Assembly: GCA_017347465.1 (NCBI GenBank) | Contig: AP021858.1 | Span: 2,436,472 to 2,500,471 of the forward strand | Reading direction: 5' to 3' | DNA: 64,000 nucleotides | Origin: Candidatus Nitrosymbiomonas proteolyticus | GTDB lineage: Bacteria > Armatimonadota > Fimbriimonadia > Fimbriimonadales > Fimbriimonadaceae | Shown here: piece by piece, positions 42,793 to 52,219 of the stretch | How the letters are laid out: each line of letters begins with the position of its first letter | Numbering within the stretch: the stretch's first letter is position 1 | Position numbers and translations under genes: made by a program | The notes under the pieces: model-generated | Told to the model about the DNA's origin: nothing | The model's database searches: none | The model's input: the letters and a program-made list of their open reading frames with translations, nothing else

Positions 42793-43918
42793 CGTCCGTT
42801 CCCTGCCGGAGGTCGCGCGATTCCAAGTGCGACATCGCCAGCCCCACCGAGACCGTATAGGCTTCTTGCCGGTTCACGATGTTCGTAAACGCCTCCTTGC
42901 TGAACTTGCCGACCATCCCTGCGAACGGTCGAGCCCGCTCGACGCGGAGGCCGACGGTCCTTTGTACATATTCGGCAAATCCCCGCAATCCCCCCAGTCC
43001 CCCACAGAGAATCACGTGGTCGAGGATGCCCGCATAGCTACGCTCGGGGTGCAAGGACCGGAAGTACCTGAGCAACCGAACGAACTCGGTATGGAGCTTG
43101 TCGACTTCCGAATGCACGCTGACCCTAGCGGGAAGGCCCTCGACCTCGACATGGAGGACCCCGTTCTCGTCGAGTTCGGTGAGTTCGGCTCCGAGGAGTT
43201 CCTCCGCACGATCCTGGGGGATTCCGAGTTCGAGAGCGACCGCTCGCGCGATCCGCTCGGAGCCAAATCGGATGCTCCGCATGAATTGCAGTCGCTGGTT
43301 TTGCACGACGTACATGTGCGCATTGTTGCTGCCCATATCGATGATCGTAAGCGACGCGTCGCGCCACAGGGCGGAGCGCTGATTCAGGTTGCGCTCGACG
43401 ACTCGCAAGAGAGCTGACGCTTCGAGTTCCGCCGAAACAGGTTCGATCCCCGCGTACTCCAGGACCTCGGCACGAGAGTCCACGATGGCTTTGGGGACTG
43501 CGAAAACGAGGGACGGACCTGTTTCGGCGCCATCCGGCACGTCGGGTGTCGAGGCCTCGATGTAGGCGGCTTCGACCGAAAACGGGATGTGCCGCTTGAC
43601 CTTGTACCTCGCGGCGTCTCGGAGGTCTTGTCCCAGAAGCGGGGGCAGCGAGACCCACCGAAGGGTCGCCAACTGGCTCGGAATCGAGAAAACAGCCGAA
43701 TGAAGAGGGATTCCTGCCCCTTCCAGATGCTTCGCGAGCCTTGCAGCGAGGGGTTTCGGAGACGTTACGACCCCTTCTTCGACGATTCCTGGGTCGAATT
43801 CGAGCAGGCCAGCCGCCTGGATATCCACCCGGCCAGCTGACCGCCGCAGGCTCAGAGTCTTGACGACTCGGCTGCCAAAGTCGATGCCAAGCCCAAACTC
43901 CTCAAGGGAATGAATCAC
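42755..43918 (-). CDS. pilM: Actin-like pilus assembly protein PilM
   Basis: 387 residues. Actin/FtsA-like fold: GLGIDFGSRVVKTLSLRR at the start, SAVFSIPSQLATLRWVSLPP, FAVPKAIVDSRAEVLEYAG, IIDMGSNNAHMYVVQN and LDHVILCGGLGGLRGFAEYV. It is a cytoplasmic ring component that binds PilN. The GTG start at 43918 is chosen because the family begins there, GAGAGGAG lies just upstream, and it is 16 nt after the HD-GYP stop; upstream codons read through that gene. Confidence 0.9.
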   Translation of the reverse strand: MIHSLEEFGLGIDFGSRVVKTLSLRRSAGRVDIQAAGLLEFDPGIVEEGVVTSPKPLAARLAKHLEGAGIPLHSAVFSIPSQLATLRWVSLPPLLGQDLRDAARYKVKRHIPFSVEAAYIEASTPDVPDGAETGPSLVFAVPKAIVDSRAEVLEYAGIEPVSAELEASALLRVVERNLNQRSALWRDASLTIIDMGSNNAHMYVVQNQRLQFMRSIRFGSERIARAVALELGIPQDRAEELLGAELTELDENGVLHVEVEGLPARVSVHSEVDKLHTEFVRLLRYFRSLHPERSYAGILDHVILCGGLGGLRGFAEYVQRTVGLRVERARPFAGMVGKFSKEAFTNIVNRQEAYTVSVGLAMSHLESRDLRQGTDDATREFVWARAS

Positions 43919-43934
43919 CGGGCCGAAGCTCCTC

Positions 43935-45584
43935 TCACGCTGCCTCCGCCTCCTCTTCGGTCCAATAATGCGCGTACAACTCTTGCATCCGGGCCGAATT
44001 GAGCAGGTCGCGCAGGGACTCGACGACGACCGGATCAAACTGGATTCCCGCCCCTCGGCTGAATTCCGACATCACCGTATGGCGGTCCATGACACCACGG
44101 TACGGCCTGCGCGAACTCATCGCGTCGAAGGCGTCCGCCACGCATACGATCCTGAGCGAAAGCGGCAGCTCACCGCCCTTGAGGCCGTCGGGATAGCCGC
44201 TTCCATCGAGCTTCTCATGGTGGTTGCGGATGATCATCAGCACGCCTTCGGAGAGGGCGAGCGGCTTACAAATCTCATACCCGATGACCGGGTGCGTCTT
44301 CATGATCTCGAACTCGTCGTCGGTGAGCCTGCCGCGCTTGTTCAGAATCGCATCGGGCACACCGATCTTCCCAATGTCGTGGAGCACGGTCCCGACCCTC
44401 AGCTCTTCCAGTGCTTCAGGTCCGAAACCGAGTCGCTCGGCGATGAGGAGCGAGACCTCGCAGACCCTTTGGGAGTGGCCCCGCGTGTACTCGTCCCGAG
44501 CTTCCAAGGCGGTCGCGAGACTTTGCATAGTCCGAACAAAGGTCGAATGTTGCCTTTCGTCCGACCTCGCGTTCGAAACCGCCACAGCGACGAGCGCGGC
44601 GAAGGTCCGGAGGAGTTCCATGTCATCGGCAGTGAATGAATCTCCCTTGTGGGTGCTCAACAAGGTCATAACGCCCAACACTTGCTCCTCCGCCGAACGG
44701 CCCGGCGTCGACGACCCGCGCGTGAGCAACGGAACCGAAATCGCTGCCGTCACCCCTTCCGTAATGCCGTCAAACCCGCTCTGATCTTCGTTCTTATCGG
44801 TGACAGAGACGGGCTGGCCCATTTTGGCGACGTACCCGGAGAGTCCAAACCCAAAGTCGAGCTCTTGCGGGAAATCGAACTCGCCGTGGGGAGAGTACGC
44901 GACCTCCGTGACCAGGGGTCCCCTGGACTCATCTGCGCCGAGCATGATGTAGCCACAGCTCGCTCCCGTCTCGACGACCGCCGCCTTGATGGTCAGTTCC
45001 ATCGTAGCGCGCAGATCTTGACTTTCTGCAAAGGCAAGTCCTACCCGCTGGACCGCATGAAGGCGCTGGTCCCTGCGAGAGAGGTTCACTTCGCGCCGTT
45101 GCGCCTTCGAGAGACCGGCGGCAAACGCCCCAGCGACGACGACGGCCCCCAAGGACATCGCCAAGGAGACCCAGGTGTGGTTGGCCAGCATGTTGAACGC
45201 AAGGCAAACAGCGGCCGTCCAGCCCGAAAGCGAAAAGATCCTCCGCAAGTTATGGTGGACCAACGAATCGGCGATGATGAGCGGGATGCTTAGAAGCCAC
45301 AAGTTGTGAGAGGCGACGCTCGGCACGAGCAAGGTCGCCATGATGGCGAGCGCATCCAAATACGCTACTGAGTTTCGAGCTGACGCGACGAACTTGAACC
45401 GGAACTCGATCGACTCCGATGCGACAAAAAGGATGTTCGAGATTACCGCTGCGCCCATGGCGAGCAGCCAAACCGATGACCGAAGCTCCTCGATCGTGAT
45501 CAACCCGGCGACGCCAATGAGGCACCACCGGACCAACGCGGCCCCACGAATCCAATTCAAATCCTTCTTGCCTCTCATGGCCAA
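43935..45584 (-). CDS. GAF/HD-GYP protein (putative c-di-GMP phosphodiesterase)
   Basis: 549 residues. Five or six N-terminal membrane helices (~13-160), a GAF domain (~185-335) and an HD-GYP domain (~350-530) with HDIGKIG (H402-D403), the HHE motif in IIRNHHEKLDG and the GYP signature DGSGYPDGLKGG. It should hydrolyse cyclic di-GMP. It sits inside the pilus operon, overlapping the gene before it by 10 nt and 16 nt ahead of pilM, implying control of pilus assembly by cyclic di-GMP. The start is 45584 or 45578. Confidence 0.92.
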   Translation of the reverse strand: MAMRGKKDLNWIRGAALVRWCLIGVAGLITIEELRSSVWLLAMGAAVISNILFVASESIEFRFKFVASARNSVAYLDALAIMATLLVPSVASHNLWLLSIPLIIADSLVHHNLRRIFSLSGWTAAVCLAFNMLANHTWVSLAMSLGAVVVAGAFAAGLSKAQRREVNLSRRDQRLHAVQRVGLAFAESQDLRATMELTIKAAVVETGASCGYIMLGADESRGPLVTEVAYSPHGEFDFPQELDFGFGLSGYVAKMGQPVSVTDKNEDQSGFDGITEGVTAAISVPLLTRGSSTPGRSAEEQVLGVMTLLSTHKGDSFTADDMELLRTFAALVAVAVSNARSDERQHSTFVRTMQSLATALEARDEYTRGHSQRVCEVSLLIAERLGFGPEALEELRVGTVLHDIGKIGVPDAILNKRGRLTDDEFEIMKTHPVIGYEICKPLALSEGVLMIIRNHHEKLDGSGYPDGLKGGELPLSLRIVCVADAFDAMSSRRPYRGVMDRHTVMSEFSRGAGIQFDPVVVESLRDLLNSARMQELYAHYWTEEEAEAA

Positions 45585-46618
45585 AAACCGGGAAGTTTGT
45601 ACTTGGGTCCCTCTTCGGGATTGTCGGCGAGGAAGCGGTCGAACCCGATGATGAACGCCTTCTTGAGCTCAAGATTGTCCAGCGAGGCGGCGATTCCGGG
45701 CTCGAGCTTCACCGTCGGCCCCCCATCGATTTTCAGCTTCTTGGCAGAATAGAGCACTCCGACGACGTTGGCCGTTGATCCCGTGACCCTTATCTCGCCC
45801 CCCGCGAGAAACACAGCGCGGCTGTTCTTGTCGGCGTAAGACGTATCGCCTTGAAACTCGATGTCGCCTTTGGCGACGATTGTTCCCTTGCCCGTGATCG
45901 TTCCGGAAAGCTTCAGGCTACCGTCCACATAGACGACCTCGTAGTTCTTCGCGAACGTGAATCCGAGAAGAGTAGAGCCGGAAATCGTCCGATCCGCGAT
46001 GGATGCGTACAGGCTCACATCCAGAGGCGGCAGCCCCCGAGTCTGGAGGTTTTGGCCGACTCCGTCCGTGACCGTGACCAAAGGGTTGGTGACGGTGGAC
46101 GTCGCTCGCAACTCGCCATTGACGGTAAACAACTGGGTACCGATGACTCTGCCTTCGTTCCAAACGTTACTCTTGAGGAGGAGGGACCCAACTACCAATG
46201 AACTTGAGATGTTCAGATCGGCCATCGTGGAGAGCCCATAAGTAAAGGGGCTTTCCAGGTACGGCCTCGCAAACACCTTTCGTCCGTATTCGACCTTTCC
46301 GTTCACAATTCCCATTCCGCTCACGAGGATCGAATCGGTTTTCGATGCGGAGTTATCCGTCAGCGTCAAGTTCCAAGTTCCGCCGTTGATGGCGACGGTG
46401 ATCATGCTCGCGCTCAATTCGCGATTTCCAGCGGCGAACTCGGAAACGACCTTGTTGGCAACCGCATCGAAGGACGAGTTGACGAGGTGGCTCCTTTCCG
46501 CAAGTCGTTGACGCTGGACCTCTTGAGTGATCGAACCTACCGTCGCCAGGATCACGGTCGTGGCCGCGATACTGGTCAATAAGGTAAAGAGCAGTGCGCT
46601 TCCTCGTTGTTTTTTCAT
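45575..46618 (-). CDS. PilX-like pilus protein of unknown subtype
   Basis: 347 residues. One N-terminal membrane helix preceded by KKQRGSALLF, recalling PilX-type minor pilins (G then S/A-L-L), but without Glu5. The rest is a repetitive beta-rich region (LSGTITGKGTIVAKGDIEFQ, RAVFLAGGEIRVTGST) like the polymer-forming or DUF7305-type domains found in PilX-family proteins. It probably belongs to the minor-pilin priming complex. The ATG at 46618 has GGAGGA upstream. Confidence 0.65.
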   Translation of the reverse strand: MKKQRGSALLFTLLTSIAATTVILATVGSITQEVQRQRLAERSHLVNSSFDAVANKVVSEFAAGNRELSASMITVAINGGTWNLTLTDNSASKTDSILVSGMGIVNGKVEYGRKVFARPYLESPFTYGLSTMADLNISSSLVVGSLLLKSNVWNEGRVIGTQLFTVNGELRATSTVTNPLVTVTDGVGQNLQTRGLPPLDVSLYASIADRTISGSTLLGFTFAKNYEVVYVDGSLKLSGTITGKGTIVAKGDIEFQGDTSYADKNSRAVFLAGGEIRVTGSTANVVGVLYSAKKLKIDGGPTVKLEPGIAASLDNLELKKAFIIGFDRFLADNPEEGPKYKLPGFWP

Positions 46619-47289
46619 CCGTTCCTCCAGCAAACCACGCGGGTAATCGTGTAAGAATACGTTTCTCTATCGGCCGACCCGCTGACGGTTCGGTTTCGAC
46701 CCGCCGCAGAGGATGCGGTAATGGTGTACGTTACGGTCTTAGTCGCCGAATCGACCTTGAACTCAAGCTGGGACAACAGGTGGAACTTGTTGTTGGCAGA
46801 GCCGTAGTACCGGCTCCAATTCATGTCGATGTCGCCCGAAGTCGGAATCGTGTCGTCAGAGCGAATCGCTTTGTGGGGGTCAATTCCCGCCAAGGAGTCC
46901 TTCGAAAGAACTCCACCGAGCCTGCCCAAAACGTACCAGACACGCTTTCCGGCCGAGTAGGATGCCTTGCGGTAAGTCGTGACCGAATCCAGATCGTACG
47001 CGTCGGCGGTACCGTCGCCTTGCCGGTCGTACACCGTCGCAGGCATCGTACACTTGAGATATACGTATTTGCCCGAGGGGACAAGTTCGCAATTGATCGC
47101 CGATTGGACGGTCGCTTCGATGTCCTGCGCGACGGCGGTTGCTTGCCGAACGGCCTCCGCGCGGGCAAAAGCGTGGCCCATCCTCACCACAACGAAACCA
47201 TAAACGCCCACTGCTGCCGAAACCACGATGCCCGTTAGCACCGAGGCCAGCGCCACTTCGACCATGGTAAGCCCGCGCCTGCGCTTCAT
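46615..47289 (-). CDS. Minor pseudopilin, PilW-like
   Basis: 224 residues. Prepilin leader MKRRRG then LTMVEVALASVLTGIVVSAA with Glu5, a class III signal. The body is beta-rich with no recognised family. Overlaps both neighbours by an ATGA-type junction. Likely cut by prepilin peptidase and part of the pilus tip or priming complex. Confidence 0.75.
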   Translation of the reverse strand: MKRRRGLTMVEVALASVLTGIVVSAAVGVYGFVVVRMGHAFARAEAVRQATAVAQDIEATVQSAINCELVPSGKYVYLKCTMPATVYDRQGDGTADAYDLDSVTTYRKASYSAGKRVWYVLGRLGGVLSKDSLAGIDPHKAIRSDDTIPTSGDIDMNWSRYYGSANNKFHLLSQLEFKVDSATKTVTYTITASSAAGRNRTVSGSADRETYSYTITRVVCWRNG

Positions 47290-47756
47290 TCGCCGACCCT
47301 CACTTGCGCGGTGAGCGTCAAGGTCTTTGAACCTGTGGAGGCGTAGGAGGAGTCGCCTTCCCAAGCTCCCGTGACCTCGACCTGGAATAGCTTGGGCACG
47401 CCCGAAATCGCGGTCACCTTGCGCGTAACCGTGACCTTGTCCGCGATCGAAATCGTGGACATCGGCAGGCCGTCGGTCGGTAGGGCAGTTCCCGATGCGT
47501 TCGCGAGTTTGCCGCCGTTGGAGTAGGTCACAGTTCGAGTCGATGGCGATAGGCTGCTCGTCTTGGCGGCAGCGCGGGCCGCTTCGAGCTCGTTCTTCAT
47601 CACCGCGAGCACGACAGCCCTTTTCCGGGAGATTTCCGCGCGTTTGGCGGTGTAAACGGTTGACCCGATGAGCCCCGATGCCGCAGCGCCCAAAAACACC
47701 GCTGCTACCAGCAACTCTGCGAGCGTCGTTCCCCTGCGACGATTGTGCCGTCTCAC
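47286..47756 (-). CDS. Minor pseudopilin, PilV-like
   Basis: 156 residues and the first gene of the pilus operon. Leader MRRHNRRRG then TTLAELLVAAVFLGAAASGL, with Glu5 present. The remainder has a PilV/GspI-like length and fold pattern (KRAVVLAVMKNELEAARAAA). The 180-nt gap upstream (47757-47936), shared with the divergent ABC transporter genes, should hold both promoters; it shows a repeated TATCGGCA but no clear -35/-10 pair. Confidence 0.75.
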   Translation of the reverse strand: MRRHNRRRGTTLAELLVAAVFLGAAASGLIGSTVYTAKRAEISRKRAVVLAVMKNELEAARAAAKTSSLSPSTRTVTYSNGGKLANASGTALPTDGLPMSTISIADKVTVTRKVTAISGVPKLFQVEVTGAWEGDSSYASTGSKTLTLTAQVRVGE

Positions 47757-47936
47757 AATCCTATATCGGCAGATTCTCGATGAGCCTTATCGGTAAGTCA
47801 CTCGGTATTTCGCTCATCGCCGTTTATCGGCAATTCAACGGGGTTCGGCCGCGCCCTTGATCCCAAGCTCGAATCCTAACCGGTCGAACGTCCTGCGCGC
47901 GGGGCCCCCGACGTTCCTGGGTGCCAAACTGGGGCG

Positions 47937-48692
47937 GTGGTCGAAACTCAGGGCTTGGGGAAGGTGTTTTTCGATGGCAAGGGCAACCGCATCGAAGCCG
48001 TAAGGGACGTGTCGCTCCGCGTTCGACCCGGACAGATTCTCGGCTTGTTGGGAGTCAACGGGGCGGGCAAGACGACCCTGCTTCGGATGCTCTCGACGGT
48101 GTTGGAGCCGACCTCAGGCACCGCGGCCGTCGCCGGATACGACGTCGCCACCGACCCAGAGAAGGTTCGGGCGAGCATCGGCTTCATGAGCGCCTCAACC
48201 GCGCTCTACGGCAGGCTCTCCCCCCTCGAACTCCTGAAGTACTTCGGACAACTGTACGGTCTAGGCGGTTCGACCTTACGAAACCGGATCGATTCGCTCG
48301 TCGAGCAACTTGGCATCGGCGAGTTTGCCGATCGCCTCTGCGACAGGCTCAGCACTGGCCAGAAGCAACGGGTCTCCATTGCCCGGACCATGCTCCACGA
48401 ACCCCCCGTGCTTTTCTTCGATGAGCCGACCAGCGGCCTCGACGTTCTCACCAGCCAGACGGTTCTCGGATTCATCGAACGATCGCGCGACGAAGGTAAG
48501 ACCGTCGTCTTCTGCTCGCACATCATGAGCGAAGTCGAGCGGTTGTGCGACCCGATCGCGATCATCCACAACGGGAGTATTCGGGGCGAGGGTTCGCTCG
48601 CTGAAATCCTCGACCAAACGAACGCATCGTCGTTGGAAAGGGCGTTTCTCCATCTCGCCGAGTCGCCTGAGGCCGTCGAGGTGGCGTCGTGA
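47937..48692 (+). CDS. ABC transporter ATP-binding protein (NatA-type)
   Basis: 251 residues. Walker A GVNGAGKTTL, Q-loop region IGFMSASTALYGRLSP, signature LSTGQKQRVSIAR, Walker B VLFFDEPTSGLD, and the H-loop CSHIMSEVERLCD. The DrrA/NatA/CcmA type used for export. GTG start. It ends in a GTGA overlap with its permease gene. Confidence 0.9.
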   Translation: MVETQGLGKVFFDGKGNRIEAVRDVSLRVRPGQILGLLGVNGAGKTTLLRMLSTVLEPTSGTAAVAGYDVATDPEKVRASIGFMSASTALYGRLSPLELLKYFGQLYGLGGSTLRNRIDSLVEQLGIGEFADRLCDRLSTGQKQRVSIARTMLHEPPVLFFDEPTSGLDVLTSQTVLGFIERSRDEGKTVVFCSHIMSEVERLCDPIAIIHNGSIRGEGSLAEILDQTNASSLERAFLHLAESPEAVEVAS

Positions 48693-49882
48693 GTCCCCTC
48701 TGGACCGTTTGCTGGAAGGAGGTCCGAGAGATGGCGCGGGATAAGCGCGTCGTGTACTCGGCAATCCTCGGCCCCGTTATCTTGATCTTCCTGTTCCTGT
48801 TCTTGTTCGGGTTCCTGAAGGAAACCGTCACGAAGCCCAAGTCCCAGACTCTCCACGTCGTCTCAGGGCGGAGCGACAACCTCTTTGTGGAGGCATTGCG
48901 GAAGAGCGGGACGCTCGACATCCGAGAGGTTGACTCCGTGGACGAGGGTCGCAAACTGCTTTCTGCGGGGAAAGCGAAGGTCGTGCTCCTTCCCCCCGAA
49001 GACTTCGATGCCGAGCTTGCGGCGGGCCAGACCGTCACGGTCGAAGCGCTCTTCGACCCCGACCAGCAGGCCTCTGAAATCGTCCTGGCAATGCTTGAAA
49101 AGACGGTCTCGGCAGCCTCCCGCGAAGCTGCGGGGAGAATCTTGGAAACACAAGGCTTGCCCAAGGAACTTGCCGATCCGATCCGGTTGGAACGAAAGCC
49201 GATCAAGGTCGAAAAGGAGGAGTTCGGTTCCTTTTTGGCCGGGCTCCTCCCGTACCTGATCGTGATCTGGGCCTTCTACGGAGGGTTCAGCGTAGCCAGC
49301 GACCTCGTGGCGGGCGAAAAGGAGCGGTCCACGCTCGAAACACTGCTCATCAGCCCCGTTGCGCGCAACCACCTCGTGGGCGGGAAGTTCGTCGCGCTAT
49401 GGATCCTTTGCTTCGTGAGCAGCATCGTGTCGGTGTTGGCCGTCGTCTTGGCTGCGATTACCCCGATTCCGCTCGTGCAGTCGATGTTCCCCCAAGGGAT
49501 CCCTCTCTCGCCGCTCTCGGTCGTTGCGATCGTGACCGTGCAGGTGCCGCTTGCAGCAGCCTTCGCCGGGGTGCTGCTCGCGGTGAGCGTCTTTGCGAGA
49601 AACATGCGCGAGGCTCAAAGCTATCTCAGCCTGCTCAGCTTCGTTGTGCTGATGCCCGCGCTCTTCAGCCAGTTCATCGGCTATACGAGCTTTGCCAAAG
49701 CTCTTTGGGTCTCATTGGTTCCGATCCTCAACAGCGCTACCGTCTTGCGAGAAGGGATGCTCGGCAACTTCTCACTCGTTCCGTATCTATTGACAATGGG
49801 GGTCAATGTCGCCCTGGCGGCCGCGTCGCTCATCGCCTGCACGACGATGTTTCGGAAAGAGCGGATCGTCTGGCGTGTTTAG
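48689..49882 (+). CDS. ABC transporter permease (NatB/ABC-2 type)
   Basis: 397 residues. One membrane helix near the N-terminus (AILGPVILIFLFLFLFGFL), a large periplasmic domain (~50-185), then five or so helices (from LPYLIVIWAFYGGF). The segment VAGEKERSTLETLLISPV is a hallmark of NatB/ABC-2 permeases. With the preceding ATPase it forms an exporter, perhaps for sodium, a drug or a lipid; substrate unknown. Confidence 0.88.
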   Translation: MSPLWTVCWKEVREMARDKRVVYSAILGPVILIFLFLFLFGFLKETVTKPKSQTLHVVSGRSDNLFVEALRKSGTLDIREVDSVDEGRKLLSAGKAKVVLLPPEDFDAELAAGQTVTVEALFDPDQQASEIVLAMLEKTVSAASREAAGRILETQGLPKELADPIRLERKPIKVEKEEFGSFLAGLLPYLIVIWAFYGGFSVASDLVAGEKERSTLETLLISPVARNHLVGGKFVALWILCFVSSIVSVLAVVLAAITPIPLVQSMFPQGIPLSPLSVVAIVTVQVPLAAAFAGVLLAVSVFARNMREAQSYLSLLSFVVLMPALFSQFIGYTSFAKALWVSLVPILNSATVLREGMLGNFSLVPYLLTMGVNVALAAASLIACTTMFRKERIVWRV

Positions 49883-49884
49883 CC

Positions 49885-52137
49885 TTACCCGAACATCGAG
49901 CTCAGGCGGGTCTGCTGCGTTTGCAGTTGCGAGATCGCTTGCTCCATCGCGGCGAACCGCTGTTGGAGCGACTGTTTCTTCACAAGGAGCGCTTCCGTCA
50001 GGCGTTCGATCGAGTCGTCGATGGTTTCGACTTGCGACTGAATCGATTGATCGTTCGCCGCAAAGAGCCCATTGATCGAGTCGGTCATGGAGTTGATTTG
50101 TGCCTGTAGGAGCGCGCCGATCCCCTGCGTCAGTTGAATGCTCCCCACATCGCCCAGCGTCGTGCCCGTGTACTGAATCTGAAGGCCATCGGTCGTCGCG
50201 TTGCCAGAGTTCCCCGTCAGGTACTGGCCGTTTCCAGTCGCTTCTTCTCCGTTGATCGTTCCGGCGACATCGAGCGCATCGGTCTTGGCGCTTTCGCCTT
50301 CGAGCCCGATCCCCGTGCTGTCGGACGCAGCGGCGACGTTGCTGACGACGGTGAAGTCGTTGCTCGTGCCGTAGTTCTTGCTCGCGATCTTGAGGAACCC
50401 TCCTTCGACCGTCGCGACAACGATGTCTTGGAGCTTGGAATCGTTGTTGATGAGATCGACGACGGCGGACTGGCTGTACCCGCTCGGCACGAGCAGATCA
50501 TAGGGCGTGCTGCCAAAGAGCGAACCGGAAAACGTGAGGATCTCGGAATTTGCGGTGTTCGAACTCTGGGCGACGCCCGCGACGAGGTCTCCCTTGGTCG
50601 CTACCTGGGTGATGTTGACGCTGTAGTACCCGCTGCCTGAGGCGACGGTCTTGTCGGTGCTCGAAATGTAAGTCAGGGTGTTCGCGGTCGAACTTCCCAT
50701 GGCCCGGAACACCGCACTCACCTCGCTGAGATTCGACGCGATCGCCGTGCTTAGCTGGCTTTCGTCGAGCGTGAGCTTGCCCTGGTCATCGAAGCTGAAG
50801 CCGATGTCGGCAAGGTTCGTGTACGTTCCTGTCAACCCGTCTACGGTCCGGAAAACCAGGTTCGATACGGTGTCTTCGACCTGCCTTGCAGTTGAATCGC
50901 CAAAGAGAGGCCCCGATTGAAACGTCTCCTTATCGAACGCGCTGTTGGCCCGGATGAAGTCGATCAGGCTGTTAAACGCGTTCATGACCTCCTTCACGTT
51001 GCTGACGATCTTCTCGTCGTCGCGAGTCAGCGTGAGCGTCGAGGTCTTTGGAGTCGTCTCGTCGGCCTGGAGCAGCGTCAAAGTGACGTCGGGAATCACG
51101 CCGGTAACCGTGTTCGTCGCCGAGGTGAGCGAAACCCCGTCGAGGGTGTATTCGGCGTCCTGGGCGGTGACGAGTACCGAGCCGAATCCTTGCTGGAGGA
51201 TTCCCAACGCATGGAGAGCCGAGTCTGGGTCGGTGAAAGTGGGTGTTGAGGCTCCGGAAATATCAAGGTGATAAACGGTAGTGCCGTCCACCGTTTCTGA
51301 TCTTACGCTCGCCGTCGCGCCCGTGCCTGCGGCATTGATCGCGTTGGCGATGTCTTGGAGCGAGTCGTCATCGAAGTCGACGGTGACATCGACGCTGTTC
51401 ACCGAAAAAGTTAAGCTCCCTAAGCCTGAAACGCCCATCAACTCCCCGACGGCGGTCGAACTGGACGTGAAGGCCACGCTCGTCGCGCCGTTGGTGATTG
51501 CCGAACGAATGCTCGATCCCCCGCTGATCAGCCCCAGGTCTGCCGCAACCGTGCCGCTGAGATCGGCCACTTGCGCCTTGTTGCTCGCCCCCGATTTCGA
51601 CGAAGTGATCGTCAGATACGCGTTGTTCGTTCCCCCATCGAGCACGCTTGCGACGACGCCCGCTTGCTTATCGTTGATCTTCTGCGCGAGGGTCTTGAGC
51701 GTGTCGGACGCCGTGACCTCCACGGCTTCGCCGTTCACCACAAAGGTCCCCGAGTATCCCAGCGCATCCGTCGTATTGGCCTGAGCCGACGAAGAGACCT
51801 TGTGCGCCTTTGCCAGCTTGCTTACGGTGAGTTCGTACGTCCCCGCTTGCGAGCTTGTGCCCGCGGACATCGTCGCCACGGCGGTATCGGAGGAAGCGGC
51901 TTTGATCGCCTGGTACGTGCTAGCTGAATTGAGCTTCGAACCCGCCCCGGCCAAGTTCGAAACCTGCCCTTTGAGTTGCTGCAGGATCGTTTGACGCGAT
52001 TGCAACTGCGCTTTCTGGCTTTCCAAGCGGTTGATCGGAATCGCCTCAATCTGAAGCAGCCGACTGATGATCGACTCCGAGTCGATTCCGCTGCTGAGTC
52101 CGCTGAACGAGATTCCGCTTAGACTACTTCCTATCAT
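49885..52137 (-). CDS. fliD: Flagellar hook-associated protein 2 (filament cap)
   Basis: 750 residues. N-terminal FliD_N (ISFSGLSSGIDSESIISRLL, then a coiled coil LESQKAQLQSRQTILQQLKG) and C-terminal FliD_C ending in a coiled coil (AAMEQAISQLQTQQTRLSSM). The middle is a long, Ser/Thr/Ala/Asp-rich region with repeated flagellin-hook-like beta modules. It caps the growing filament. No other flagellar gene is in the window. Upstream, TCAG-N15-GCCGAAAA is a poor match to a sigma-28 promoter. The ATG at 52137 is preferred because the family starts there. Confidence 0.9.
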   Translation of the reverse strand: MIGSSLSGISFSGLSSGIDSESIISRLLQIEAIPINRLESQKAQLQSRQTILQQLKGQVSNLAGAGSKLNSASTYQAIKAASSDTAVATMSAGTSSQAGTYELTVSKLAKAHKVSSSAQANTTDALGYSGTFVVNGEAVEVTASDTLKTLAQKINDKQAGVVASVLDGGTNNAYLTITSSKSGASNKAQVADLSGTVAADLGLISGGSSIRSAITNGATSVAFTSSSTAVGELMGVSGLGSLTFSVNSVDVTVDFDDDSLQDIANAINAAGTGATASVRSETVDGTTVYHLDISGASTPTFTDPDSALHALGILQQGFGSVLVTAQDAEYTLDGVSLTSATNTVTGVIPDVTLTLLQADETTPKTSTLTLTRDDEKIVSNVKEVMNAFNSLIDFIRANSAFDKETFQSGPLFGDSTARQVEDTVSNLVFRTVDGLTGTYTNLADIGFSFDDQGKLTLDESQLSTAIASNLSEVSAVFRAMGSSTANTLTYISSTDKTVASGSGYYSVNITQVATKGDLVAGVAQSSNTANSEILTFSGSLFGSTPYDLLVPSGYSQSAVVDLINNDSKLQDIVVATVEGGFLKIASKNYGTSNDFTVVSNVAAASDSTGIGLEGESAKTDALDVAGTINGEEATGNGQYLTGNSGNATTDGLQIQYTGTTLGDVGSIQLTQGIGALLQAQINSMTDSINGLFAANDQSIQSQVETIDDSIERLTEALLVKKQSLQQRFAAMEQAISQLQTQQTRLSSMFG

Positions 52138-52219
52138 GCGACGACCTTCCGAACGTGATCCGACTACATGATTTTCGGCACGATAGCCTCTGGACTGAAG
52201 CGTCAACCTGCCGTTCGCT

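Noticed and set aside
45575-46618. Standard type IV prepilin
   Set aside because: The hydrophobic start lacks the Glu at position 5 and has no clear G/F-T-L-x-E site, so only a PilX-like label is used.
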